DNA of 64,000 bases from Auanema rhodensis. Taxonomy: Eukaryota; Nematoda; Chromadorea; Rhabditida; Rhabditidae. Made by a program: the position numbers and the translations under genes. Under the pieces are notes generated by a model, which did not search any database, was not told the DNA's origin, and worked only from the letters and a program-made list of their open reading frames with translations. This document shows, in pieces, positions 50,001-62,862 of this stretch. Numbering within the stretch: position 1 is the first letter of the stretch; every line of letters starts with the position of its first letter. Location: the NCBI GenBank assembly GCA_964057225.1, contig OZ059894.1, positions 9,930,131-9,994,130 on the forward strand. Direction: 5' to 3'.

Positions 50001-51488
50001 CGTATCAATTTCAACTTGAAGACTATCTATGGTGTGAATCCAAAAATGAGAATGAGAAAATAGGAAAACGAATCGAATGAGTACGATTTTCACAAATCTT
50101 GTCAGGATATTCGTACTTTGTTAACAACACATTGAAAGAGAAAAGTGTCATTGATTCTATAAAATATTAAAGAAATAACTTATTTGAAGTTTGATTCAAC
50201 TATGATGCAATGACGAACACCCTGATTCTTTGATATGTAGTTTACATACCACATACACGTCACTTTCAAATCTTATTAAGGAACTGACGAATAGACTGAT
50301 GTAGCTCATACATCCTTACATAGCTTAATCACAATAGCTGAAGAATTGAATTTCTTTATTCAGCTGATTGTCATTACATTTCAGTTGACTACCCTAAAAG
50401 GTATAAGTGAGCTATAACTATACATATAGTTGTTATAAATGAATAGTTAAGCATAATACATATAATATTATGTGCTAAATATATAAAATATATACGGATT
50501 TACCGCATAATTATTAAAAAATTAAAAAGTTAAAATAAATATTTCAAATATTTATCAAAGTGCAAAAGACCTAAAAATATGATTTTTCAGCTAAATTAGA
50601 ATTTAAACAAGATTTTTTGCATAAATTATAATAAATAACTAATTATATATGAAGTTGAGGGTGATAAAATATAATTAATAGTTAGTTAGCCAAAGAAGAT
50701 TAGGTTAATCTTTAGATAATTTGATAATAATTTAATAAAACAATTACTTGAGCATTATTTATATCAAAGAAATAATATAGATGAAATTATATATTTATTT
50801 TATATAATTTCCAACAAAGGGAAGCTCTTCAAGCTTGTATAAACATGTGTTTCATACAGTCGACTGATATTAAGCATATGTAACTCATATGAAACACTAC
50901 AAGAAAGGAATTGCAACAAAAAACGAAATACTGTACATCTAGTAAAGCCTAGTGATGCACGTAAGAAGATGCCAAAAATAAAATCTGCTCGAACTTCTGC
51001 AGTTGGTCAACATTGACAACAAGCACACAACATCTTCTGCATATTCAAGCATTTTTTTCGAATTTCAATATTATGCAAAATGAGTTGACAATATAAAAAG
51101 TTAAAAATTCCAAACATGACGTTGTTGGATCTTCTAACATGTGTATGATGTGATTTAGAAATTGCATGTAAACAGCTAGCTACTACAACCGTTTGCGTCA
51201 AGAGTATGCACATTCAAAAAGGCCAATTTGAGATCTTTCTAGCTTTACGTGAACATATGCTAGACACGTCTAAGCAATATGTTAATCAAGCTATACTTCA
51301 TTAGAATACGAGTTGGTATTAGACGTATACGTGTATGTACGACGTAAAATATTGAAAATTTTGAAATATTGCCTTTGTAATATGAATAAATCGAAAAATA
51401 GTTTTTCCATTTTCAGGAAAAAGATGAATCAAAAAAGGATGTGGTGGCAGCACAAAAAATGATAAGATATTCAAATGAAGTAAATAAA

Positions 51489-51532
51489 TGTTTGTTGTTG
51501 TTGTTGTTGTTGTTGTTATTGTTGTTGTCGTT
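51489..51532 (+). repeat. (TTG)n repeat
   Basis: About twelve GTT units with an ATT and a GTC variant. Confidence 0.92.
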
Positions 51533-53700
51533 ATTGCAAACAGTACATTTCGCTTTAAAATATGAATAAATATTCAATGTTTATGTTATATTATATTAAA
51601 TAAAAATAAAATATATATTTAAATGAAGTTTGATCTGTTATATCTAATCTTTGATTATACTTGGCTGCAAGATTGGTATCATTATAGCTCTTGTCTTCCT
51701 ACCGTATCCCCAAAGAACTGTATTAATATTTTAAGATTACTGTAGTTGATGTTGAAGAATATTTGAGATTGTTTGAACTTATTTTATATTATTCACTTTC
51801 ACTACTACTATTTCTTAAACAATATTTTTCGTTGCGAAAAAAAAGTCTAAAGCAGTAAGTTCAAGAGCTTTTCAAATTTAAAAATATACTCATCATCTCT
51901 CAACTAAGATTATACAAAAAGTAAATATTAATATAAATAGAAGAACATAAGAATTATAAGTAGAAGAGATTGATATATATGGGTGAAGAAGTATGTATAT
52001 AGACTGTCTGCCAGAAATAACAATGTCCGGATAGGAGAAATTTCAAATTTTGCGGGGCTTATCTGCATTTCGACAATTTGGGGCTTCATTAAATTTCATA
52101 TTTGCTACAAGTGACGACAGAAAAAAAAGAAAAAAAAGAACGAAAGATGAAGCATTCCTTGGTTTTTCTTGTCAACTCATCGAAATCGCTACAGCTTAAT
52201 CAAGAGAAAAACAAACTATTTTCTCAGGAGCACGATTAAAACAAAACTCTTGGAACAATTGAAAAAAAATGTTTGAAGAGAGATAACAAGCAATCGAACA
52301 GATATGCGACAAGCTGGATTGCGTTGGTGTGATTTTCAGAATTTTCAGCAATCATTAATCAGCTGCCGTGCAAATGGCAAAGGTCCCGGTCCAGTGCTGA
52401 GCATCGCTACTTTGCTGTGTCTTTCAACTAATTGGACAATCATATGTTTAAGAAAAGACACATTGTCACACAGTTAAGATGTATAGTATAGAAAATGAAG
52501 ATAAAAAAATATATAAAATAGCAGATCAGAAAGATGAAGAAAAAGATAAAGAATGAGGAGAATGAATTGAGAAGTGTGGGTGGGTAAGTAGCGATAAAGA
52601 GAGGGTAATAAAAACCAAAGAAATAGTGAGGATAGGGAGGAGATACATGGGAGGGTAGAGGATGTAACAAAGATCTTATTGGCTTGTTAGCTCCACCTTC
52701 AGAAAGCATAAAAAGTATAAAGATATTTGAGTATGTTGTTCATGTATGCATCTCCTCATAACTTTTGTTCAAAAAGGAGGGAACAAATTGATGAAAAGCG
52801 ACTCAATTTCATTTTCATCAATCTCCTTTTATACACTTTGCTTTGAACTTTTCGCTTTTTTTTCATTCAGTCTTTGTTCCCGGTTCCTATCTTTCTCTCT
52901 GTGATTGCTTCCATCTAAACTTAGTCTTACTCTGACACAATTGAGGATCCTCAAACCCCCTTATTCGTTTTACCAACAATTTGAAACAAAAGAGAATTTT
53001 AAGAGATTGAACATACATATGAATACTAAGAACAATACAAGAAAATGAGAAAAAACTGACTTAAACAAAAAATTGCCAAACTACAACCGTATCTGAGCGA
53101 ATAATATATGAAAAATGATTTAGATCACGCGAGATTTACGTGAAATTCACGTAAAAAATGAAAATGTATGCTTACAATTAGAATTTCTTCTTGATGCCAT
53201 CTGCCTCTGATGCTTCTTTTTCATCTTTTTTTCTACTTGCTTGGTTGATTCCACGAGAACATAGACAATTAACCATTTCAAACAGGTGTTAGAGATAGAA
53301 ACAAGCTTTGATGAGAAGCTGCTCAATCACACAAACACACACACGTACATACACATACTCTCCGCCCGAGGGCAAAACGATAGCATGGAAAAGATAAACG
53401 AAATAGAGAAAGAACATAATACAAGAAATGGATGACGAAGTAAACATCTAGCTGAGAAAGCAATAACGTATTTGAATTTGAATGAATAAATTTGTATTAT
53501 GTAAATTAATATGAACATCATCAATACTTATACTTTCGCTAACACCTAAACCATTCGTAGCCACTCCCTTGCTCCCACCTCTTACTCCTTTCTCTCAATA
53601 CTCCAAGACACATAAGACATATTCTAAGAGAAGAAGATGAAATGAAGGACTATTCCAACGAAAACTAAATAGAATCATGCTTTCACTTCATAGCCGGAGA

Positions 53701-55689
53701 GCTGAGAAAAGGAAATCAGAAGAAGATGACTTTACGCTGCTGTACGGGTCAACGAACGGCGCCTGCTCACTCAATCTATTTTTATATGAGTATGGCTGTG
53801 AGCAGTCAGTGATTTGTTCAATCTCTCTTCATCTCATTACTATTTCCTAGCTTCATCCTATCGTTTCTTACTCTTTCTTCAATTGTCTTGGATAGATCCT
53901 CATGCTCATTTATCAGTTCGCCGTGTGACAAGTGTTAAGATTTCATTCCTACACATAGATGAAACAATTTATTATGTCAGATAAACTTTAAGCGTTCTTT
54001 AGTACATTATAAGTGAATTTCTGTCACATCATTGACCTGATGATATTAAGGTTGATCTTCAACTTCCACCCTATTTTTCAAATCTCGCAAATGAGCTAAT
54101 TCTGATCTGCAAATGAAACGTTACTGAAACACTTCAATAGCTACGCATGTTTTGCAAGAAAAATTTAGCTAGAAGCATGTTGATTTCATTATTAGCCTAT
54201 CATTTATTTCAAAAAACTATGGAAACCTAATGAAAGCTTATATGGAACAAGTACAACATCATGTTCGCTATTTGGTAATTATGTGCACACATAGAAGCAT
54301 TTAAAACCATAAAAGCTGTTCAGCAAGCATTATCTTTGCCACAATGATCATGGCGGGGGATAATTTGTTCTGTTTTTGAAATAAAAAACGTTTTTTATGA
54401 CCTTCCGGGAGCTTCTAAGCTATAACTTATAACTTCAGGCTAAAACAACTTACAAAAGTTTAAACAAACTTAAACTTATTGCTTTGGCAACGATTCAAAA
54501 TATTTGAATTCGAAAACACTAATAAAGCTCTCAATAGGCAGAAAAAGCCTTATCTATATACTAGTCTTTAAGCTATTTTCCTAAGTTTTTCTTTTCAGAT
54601 GATTTTAATAAGCGAACGATCAACATTTTCAGATCGTAACCTAGAAAAACATACTTAAAATTGCCATAAAATACATGAAAAATTAATTTTCAAAGAACAA
54701 AAAGGACAAATAGCAATGCATTATTGAAAATTTCACACGCAAGCAGCTTAATGTGATCATGAATGAAGAATAGAGAAATAATTCTGAATAACTCTTCGGC
54801 TATGTACGTCATAGTACCATTTAACATGGATGTTTGAATAGTATTTTTTAGATCTTAAGTAGATACTTCCAACATTCAAACTTCTGCTATGTATGACATA
54901 CAGAATTAATGATCTTCGAGCTTAGCTGTTTGTGGTCGATAAAAGAATATAATACAGAATCCTAGAGAGAAGAAAGCTTCAAACGATAATCCAGCGTCAA
55001 ACATGACTCAAAGAGAGACGAAAGCAACCGCATGTCATTGACATAGGATTTAAACTGAATTAGATAGTCTTATAAAGCGAAATATAGGCAGTGCGCTTTT
55101 GCCCTACAATCAAACGAATAATATTACAGAGGGAAATGCTATGAAAGAAAAGTTTAATAGTCGTTTATCAAAAATCAAAAGTATTATGCACAACCGCTAT
55201 GAATAAAAAGTTAAAATGAATAGTATGTTAAAATCATTTTCATGATAAAGCCAGCGCGAAGCGGTTGTTCTCCAGACAACAATTCAAGAATATGAAAATA
55301 TTTCCTTCAGAAAATGTTGGAAAGGATGTGATATTAGACAAAAATAGTAACTCTGACTACGCGGCATTTACGGTACGAGATGGATAGATAGCATATGGAT
55401 ATCAATGAAGATATATGTATATGTATATATGAGGGGAGTAAGACTATCAAAAGTTCATAGTCAAGAATGAGAACTGATGTTAATTAGTTAGAAATACAAG
55501 ATTATACAAACGAATCTTATGCACACGAATGGTACACTTAAACATGAATACTATGCGATATCTGAACGAATTAAAGACTTCAAACGAAAAGTTAACAACA
55601 CCAATAACAAAAGATAACAATCACTAAGAAATAAGTACAGAGTGAACAATAATAACAATTTACAATGAAATAGTACTAATTCCGGGAAA
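53701..55689. other. Intergenic downstream of the KANSL3-like gene, no gene seen
   Basis: AT-rich and free of large microsatellites. A minus-strand TATAAAAA (53,786-53,779) followed by a GC-richer stretch could be a core promoter. No ORF of interest and no RNA gene was recognised. The 3' end of the KANSL3-like transcript should lie near its left edge's right side (just below 55,690), but no clear AATAAA is seen close to the stop. Confidence 0.45.
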
Positions 55690-58600
55690 CTAACTCAGTG
55701 AAATTAGTGCGGGATCCAATAAGTTTGATGCTCCTTCAGCCGAGTTTGGTCGAATTGAAGGAGATGGAAGAGGAGAGGCTGAATTATTAAAATTAATGTC
55801 TGTGAAAAGAGACGAAAAACATACATTTATATCCAGTGGCTGATGGAACGCGAGGTTCTCTGAAGCTCTCTTTACGTGCAACTTCGTCTTTGGCTTTACG
55901 TGGTTCATAGAATGGAGGCAAAGATCTTTAAAAATAAGAAAAATGAAGTTTTCAATAAGCAATTGACTGACTTTTTCAACATCTGATCGAATCGGTTACG
56001 AGCTTGACTAGTAGATAAAGTCATGTCCGAAGACAATGTCTGCATGGCAGGTGGAGGCGGTGAAAATGGACCAGCATATCTTAGAGAATTTATAGTTAAT
56101 AAATTAAATAAAAATTTAAAAGAAACCTTTTCTTTTTCGCCCGACCGACTTCTTCCTTTTCTGCAGCTATCTTCTGCTTATCTCTAGCACTAAAAGACAA
56201 AATGTTAAAAAGTAAATGCATGTCTTAATTTACCTGAACTTAGTGGGATCCACATTATACACATTATTGAGTTCGACCGGAATTAATTGAGATCTCTCTC
56301 GTTTTGTTTCATCTAATATTAGAAAATGATGAACTTGCTCCTGTAATGAATCAAACTTAAGCAGAAAAAACTAAGTTAGTCTTACAACAAGAGCTCTATG
56401 TACAGTTTTTTGAGTTATGCACATTTTGTTTAAAACTGTGTTTGAAGCCATTAAATTGGCATCAGTATGTGCAACTACCACCAAGCCAGTTGGAACTAAA
56501 ATACCGAAATTAGTTTGTTTTTCTCACAAAAACACTTCTACCAATCATGTGAGAACGCAATTCTTTCATTGCTACTGGGTCAAAATCCTCGGCTTCTGAT
56601 CCTACGATAAACAATGACGGGCAATATGTCAAAAGAATGTCATCATCCGCGGTCTTAATGTATTATTTACTAATGACGTTTTCAAGTTAAAAACTTACAC
56701 CACGAGGTCCCTCCGTTGTAAGCACAGGGAAAGCAAGGTCGATTATAGCTGATACTCCATGAGTTAATTGAACAGCCTAAATGACTTTGGATCAGAATCA
56801 CAAAAAATAGGAACTAAATTACTCTATGATTGAAGAAGCACGTGGTTTGCCAACCCACCAACACAATTCGCTTATCACGGTGAGTTTTAGTGAATTGTTT
56901 AATCTTAAAAACATCCAACAATACTCATTAATTCCTGCCGATCTCGCTTACCTTTTGCACAATCTTATCAATCATTGTATCACAAATCTGAGCTACAGAA
57001 CAACTCTCATACTCTTCATTAAAACTCATACGCATAATTTCGGAATCGGGATGACCCATCTGTTTTAGCCATCTGTAATGTGAAGCTTAGCCGATGGTGT
57101 TATTTGGAATCTTGTACTGACCTGAAAACGTTTTCGTGATAGCGCGCCTTCAACACAAAATCTCCAGCACTAATAGCAGGTGAGACAAGAAGAAATACGA
57201 CATCAGACAGCAGGCAACTCTACAATTAAGTTTATTTATATTTAATCATATTTATAACAAAGAGTGTACTATACAACAACAAACAATTATAATTAAGTGC
57301 TCACAGTAACAGTTCGGTTTAGCATATCCAGATCAGGGTCAACAACTTTCGTATTCGTGAACTCTGTCAGCATCTCCACCACGTCGGGCCAGGGATATGA
57401 ATCATTGGCACAGTTCTTTATGATCTTCCCGATATAAGAGTTAGTCTATTACACGAGTTATTACCGCAATTTAAAATAGTTACGTACCAGAGTTTTGCAG
57501 TATCGGAGAAGAATCAAGTACGAGGCTAGAAAATGAGTTGGTAAAGCTTCCACAAAAACTTTATGAGCCCAGAAGACACAAGTCTGTTGTTCCTAGAATA
57601 AAAAAAATAAGGAAAAGTTCAAGAAAAGATGATTCACTTCACTGAACATATTGAAAACATCTCTAAGCAAAGTAGCATTTCGCAACGTGCTGTTATAAAT
57701 AGTTACATTTGCATTTCTAAATAAAATAATAGATTAAAACAAAGAATCAAGAAATTTTCTTACTTTCCCAAAGTAACCTCTTCAGATACATATTGATCTG
57801 TGATGATGTCCATCGCCTGATTCACTATGGCTTGTCGTAATTCATTCTCTTGTCGTATGCTAAACAAGATAATATGTAAAACAAAAATGCTCACAGCTTA
57901 CATATCATAAAAGTCCGAAACACTGTATGAGCCGTCTGGTTGACACGGCCTCACAAGTATTGTTCCAATATGATTAGCAAGAAGTTGTGCATCAGCATTT
58001 ATAACTACAGCAGTCTCATTAATATCTCGTGGGTCTTCAGTTGTTATATCTATATTATCGGTAGCATAGGATGTATCCATCTGTTCTGGTCTAAATTAGA
58101 ACAAGGATAAATAATATATTCTTATATTTTAACTTACATAGTTCTGTACAATAAGTCTCTATAAAAGAAATCCTGGGGTTGCGAAGAGTCACTAGGCATA
58201 GATACGCATAGAGATTGTGATAATCCAGCAGGTTTGTTCTCCAGGAAACTTGAAAAAGGTATAACTTTTTCACGTTGCTTCTCCTTAGTATCAGCAGCTC
58301 TATCATGAGCATAGTAATCGTTTTCATTACGCACCATAGTGTATCCATCTATATAAAAAATAATTCAATAGATAACACTGTAAACCTATACCATGTCGAC
58401 GTTTTCGCTTATCATGTGCATTCTTTTCTTCTTGCAAATCACTGTCCATTTCCCTCTGGAACTGCATTGCAAGATACTCGAGCGCTTTCCGAGTCTTCGT
58501 TTCTTTAGACTCACTTTCCTGTAAGAACAGAATATCAATAAGTATGTACAATTATAAACTACCTCGCTCTCGGAAGGCTTGCGAATTCCTTTAGAAGTTT

Positions 58601-61600
58601 TCATAAGGTATTCATTTTGCTTATATAACCCTCCCTTCTTGGTTCTTTCTGCTCTTCCGCCTGACAACGTATCAGAATCTGTGGCCATTGATTTTGGTTG
58701 ACGCTTATGAGAACTGTAAGAAAAACAAACAATTTTTTTAAAAAAATTTAAGCCTACGTAAGAGTATGACTGAACACTGGAGGGGTTTCTCCTTTGGCCA
58801 GACAAGCCGCTTTCAAAACTTCATATTCCGCTTTTTTCTCCAAATATCTTTGTTTAGCAATGCCCATAGCCCTATATATAACATTAAGAAATATCCTTTG
58901 GGTGGCGCTTACCTTTGCCGGCGATCTTTCTTAGAAATGGCTCCAGAGTGACGAGATACTCCATCTTGACAAACTTCTAATAATATTCGATCCATAACTG
59001 CATATACAACGACTCCAATTTTCTCCACGGTTCCTAAAAATATGGTTTTATACATAACTTAGAAAATGTATTACCATCAGCATGAACATGATCTTCTAAA
59101 ACAGGTTTAACAGAAGGAGTATATCCATAAACCCAAGATTTGCTACTTTTCTTCTTCAACTTGAGCTAATAACACCAATATATAAAATTAACTTTAAAAT
59201 TTTTAATTTGATTACCTCTCTCTTTAGATCATCGGTAGGCGTACTATCCATTCCGAAAATATCTTCCTCGAGAAAAGGAGTAATTTCTCTTTCTAAATCG
59301 TCAATGTCTTCTGTTTTTGGCTCAGGAATCAACACATCGGGAACAGCGACAGATTCAGAAACAGTAGCAGTAGCAGCTTCGGGAACATTAGTTGATTCAG
59401 GAGTAGCTGCCTTTGTAGGTACTCCTGCTCCAGAAATAATACTCGATCTTTTACCATCAAGTCGCAGTTTCAGTCGAATTGGTTGAATAGATTCTGACTT
59501 TCTACAAAAAAAAGACGTCCACATTTGTCTAGCAACGAATGGATACCGTTTGTTTCCTGATCCACTAGTCTTGGTTTTAGATCGATTCACCTTAGCTGTA
59601 GGAGTGGGTTCGGCTGGAGTCTCCTATAAAGAAATAGCACGAATCAAGCATAAGTAGGAAAGAGTAAACCTCAGAAGAAGAAGCAGAAGCCGCACTTGAA
59701 GAAGCAAGCTGCTCAACCTTCCCCACAGGTCGATCAGTAACAAAATCTTGAAACCTAACAGGTTTCACAATTCGACGAGAAGAACGGACAGCTAAAAGTA
59801 ATTTATTGCCAAGTTTACTTAATGGGAATACTTACGAGCATCTGCTTTAGCCTTTAAGGCAGGAGTATTCAAAACAACAGGTATGGGTTTCACAGGTGAT
59901 CCATTCTGTACAAAATAATTAACTTGGTTGATAATCTTAAACAAAAATATTCACCTCATTGAGCAGTTTACCCTTGCTGCGACCAGGCTTCACTTGAGGA
60001 GTAACACTTGCAGATTCTTTTTTATCTTTATCGTTGTTCACGACTGCTTTCTCTTCTACTTTTAAAGCTTCTTTTTCTTTCTCCTCTTTTTCTTCTTCTT
60101 GTTCCTTCTCTTTCTCTGCTTCCATAACAATCTCATTTTCTACTAGGGGCTTTTCTGCAACCTTCTCACTCTCCTTATTTAGCTCTTTAGGGTCTACATC
60201 CGCAGTTTTTTCCTGATAAGTACACATATTATGAAACAAAATTTAAAATGAGAAACCTCCGGTTGTGAACTTTCCGACGCCGCTATCATTAATAATCCTG
60301 CAGCAGCATTCTGCGTATCACTATCCATTTCTTCCAGCTTTATCTCTTTAGCTTAAAATTTAAAAAATAAAAAGGTTTGAATGATATTAGCAATACTTTT
60401 AGATTCATCAGATTCGTCCGGTTCAATAACTGGATCAGTGCTTTCCTTAACCTAGAAACCAAATCGTGAGAAAGGTAAAAGAACATAACAAACTAACAGA
60501 TTCCTGTATCGTTTCCGACACCGACGGCTCACTTGTACCTTGTATTATTTTAAGACTAGAAGAACTTTTTAAATCTGGCGAAGGGCTCCTCACACGTTGA
60601 TATAATCTAAGAGAAAATTGAATAAAATAATTCCAAAATATGAATACTAACTTTGCATTACGAACAATATCTAATGCAGAATTAGGACGAGCAGAAATTT
60701 TGAAATCTGATTTGGAATCTCCTTTACCTTCCCCCTTTAAAGCAGTAATACTACGAAGTTTTGGTGACATCATCGACTGGAGACTTCGCCTAGGTCTGTA
60801 ACACTAAATTTAAAATTAAAATTTTAGATATTTACTTTGTTGTAAGATCCGAGAGCGCTGATGCAATAATTCCAGCTTCACGAATACTGAAAAACAATAA
60901 CAAAATTCAACAAGAAAATATTAAAGAACTTACATAGTGGCTGTGTCCTCTGTTGAATCAGTTTTATCACTTGTAACACTCTATATAAACCGATATATAT
61001 CAAAACATTGAATAATATGACATTACCGTGCGATCATCAGCAGTGACAGCGGGTTTTTGTGAAGTTTTTTCACTATCACTTTGCTATATACAAATTAGAT
61101 AACGTTAATAAGTATGACAAATACCTCAGAAACTTTAGATTGTCGACGAGAAGGACCCACTAACTGTGAAATAAAATCGCGCCCTTTGCCGGCAGCTAAT
61201 CTCTTCGGCCGGGAAGAACTCTGAGGGGTATTCCCAGCTTCCGAAGATTCAGATTGCATCACGATCGACGTATCAGCTGTCTGATCTAAACGAACGCATG
61301 GTTGATTTTTTTTTGAAATTTACAAGCCTTCGCTGGCGATTGAGGCTGAAGAAACGGGTGATTCTTCTTCAAGTTTAACCACTTTGTCAACTGATTTTTT
61401 CCGAGGAAGCTCAAATAATACAAGGTAAGACATTTCAAAATAGAGACAACAATACCTTCAGCTTAACTGCTGCAGTTTTCTTCTGTGTACCAGTTGAACT
61501 TTTTTTAGACGGGGGTTGTTGTAGAGTAGGTGAGCTAGTTGAAGCTTTTTCGCTTGATGATATATTAATATTAAGACTAGGTGAAGTGCTTGGGTTAGGT

Positions 61601-62342
61601 TCGGTAACCTGAAAACAATTTCTTGAATAATATTTTCGAATATTTATGAACCTTAATCCCTAATTTTTTATAGTCTAGGGCGAAATCTTCAACGTAAGAA
61701 AACTTCTCTCTTAATATTGCTCCTAGATGACTAAGGAAAATCTTAAAAAATGCAGGGTTTCAACAAAATATTTGTAAAACAAAAATTCGTACAACTTCAC
61801 GTGAAGGTTCTGCGACGATACCAGGGGCTTCCTTATTTACAGAAGTTGTGTCGTTGGCAGGGGAAAATCTAAAAAAATATGGTAACATATATATACTTTA
61901 TTATAATTGTTAAATAGTTTGTAAAAAGACAAGCGGACCTTTTTACTGCATGTTTGCTCCTTGATTTTGATACAGAACGTGGAGTATTTAAAGATTCTGT
62001 TTCGATTTTTTCTTTACTATTATTTCTTAAATAAAAAATATTTTCTATTCAATTATTTAGAAACATACAAATCTTTTGAAACAGTTGATCTTTTAAACTG
62101 CGGTGTATGTGATACTTCAGGGGAATATTCCTTTCTCTTCTGTCGTATTCGGGCAGAATTATCTTGAAGAAAACAAAGTCTTCTCTTTTAATAACTGCTC
62201 ACTCACTTTTTCTCGAGGAAGCTGGCTCAGTTGAACTGCTTTCGTGTGCACTTTCACCGTCAAATTCTTGATCCATAGACGTACTTACAGAGCGAGACGA
62301 TTGTGCATCTACATTGAAATCAAACTTCTTATTACGTTCCAT
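55690..62342 (-). CDS. sumv-2: KANSL3/SUMV-2-like subunit of the NSL histone acetyltransferase complex
   Basis: Chromatin protein: KANSL3 (NSL3, Rcd1) is a subunit of the KAT8/MOF NSL complex; the nematode homologue is SUMV-2. Forty-two minus-strand exons give 1,584 residues in one frame. From ATG (62342): 62207-62342, 62069-62162, 61939-62025, 61796-61868, 61652-61741, 61456-61608, 61328-61409, 61125-61285, 61027-61083, 60934-60980, 60836-60886, 60652-60795, 60498-60606, 60397-60451, 60257-60351, 59955-60212, 59836-59905, 59670-59791, 59547-59623, 59216-59501, 59075-59165, 58913-59033, 58758-58871, 58563-58713, 58392-58518, 58138-58348, 57902-58090, 57764-57859, 57638-57716, 57488-57592, 57311-57445, 57122-57219, 56952-57072, 56823-56903, 56699-56776, 56542-56653, 56386-56495, 56234-56340, 56127-56189, 55972-56079, 55825-55925 and 55690-55799. 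The first half is disordered (K/E-rich block in 59955-60212). The C-terminal half holds the alpha/beta-hydrolase-like domain: IVLVGWQTTCF, HGVSAIIDLAFPVLTTEGPR, SLFIVGSEAEDFDPVAMKEL. The intron after 61,328 needs a GC donor to stay in frame. Confidence 0.88.
56386..57219 (-). other. sumv-2: Alpha/beta-hydrolase-like domain of the KANSL3 homologue
   Basis: The fold's landmarks are read across exons 57122-57219 to 56386-56495: strand VVFLLVSPAISAGDFVL, helix ICDTMIDKIVQKIKQFTKTH, strand plus elbow RIVLVGWQTTCF, strand VSAIIDLAFPVLTTEGPRG, strand SLFIVGSEAEDFDP, and GLVVVAHTDANLM. The elbow reads G-W-Q-T-T where an active hydrolase has G-x-S-x-G, so the nucleophile serine is missing. The family is thought to be catalytically dead; this fits. 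Confidence 0.82.
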
Positions 62343-62862
62343 TATTCATCCGATACAGCAATTTTACCTGAAAGCGTTTTCAAACTAATTTTCCCCCGGC
62401 AAAATGAAAATGGCTCTATTGATTCTAACAAAATTGTATAACTTTGAAAATGCTTTCTTATTATATATTTATGCAAATAATAATACAAATACTAAACGAT
62501 TTTTTATAAGAAACAATCAAAATTGTTATATAAACAGTATAATTCAAAAATTTAAATTTCCTTCTTTTCTTGAATGAAGAAGCTTTTGGCAACCAGCCAT
62601 GCGACATCGCTGCGGGACCAATAAATCATGCTTAGGAATATAAAAATGACGGTTGCGGTAAAGAAACATACGGCTGCAACGAAATGTAACTATGTTCCAA
62701 CGATGAATCATGAGATATTTAAATAAAAAAGATTTTAATATAATTTATACTAATCCTGTATTCTTGGTGTAGTTTTCCATGTTTTTTAAGAACTTAACTA
62801 AAGAAGTTTAAACGAAAATTATTTTTACAGAAAGCTTATGCCGGTTATTTTGTGACATTAAT
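62343..62862. promoter_or_regulatory. 520-base divergent intergenic region between KANSL3-like and ADCK1-like genes
   Basis: The two start codons face away from each other (62,342 minus, 62,863 plus), so the promoters must share this gap. It holds an AT-rich part (62,450-62,570), a mixed GC-richer stretch (62,580-62,700) and ATTTTTACAG at 62,821-62,830, a good 3' splice site 32 bases before the ADCK1 ATG. The last could be a trans-splice leader acceptor or the end of a 5' UTR intron. Confidence 0.55.

Noticed and set aside
59208-59486. Serine-rich plus-strand ORFs over the KANSL3-like gene
   Set aside because: Antisense shadow of the real minus-strand exon 59216-59501.
55690-62342. Identification as the cohesin loader NIPBL/SCC-2, first suggested by the long charged N-terminus
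   Set aside because: The C-terminal half matches the KANSL3 hydrolase-like domain motif by motif and has no HEAT repeats.
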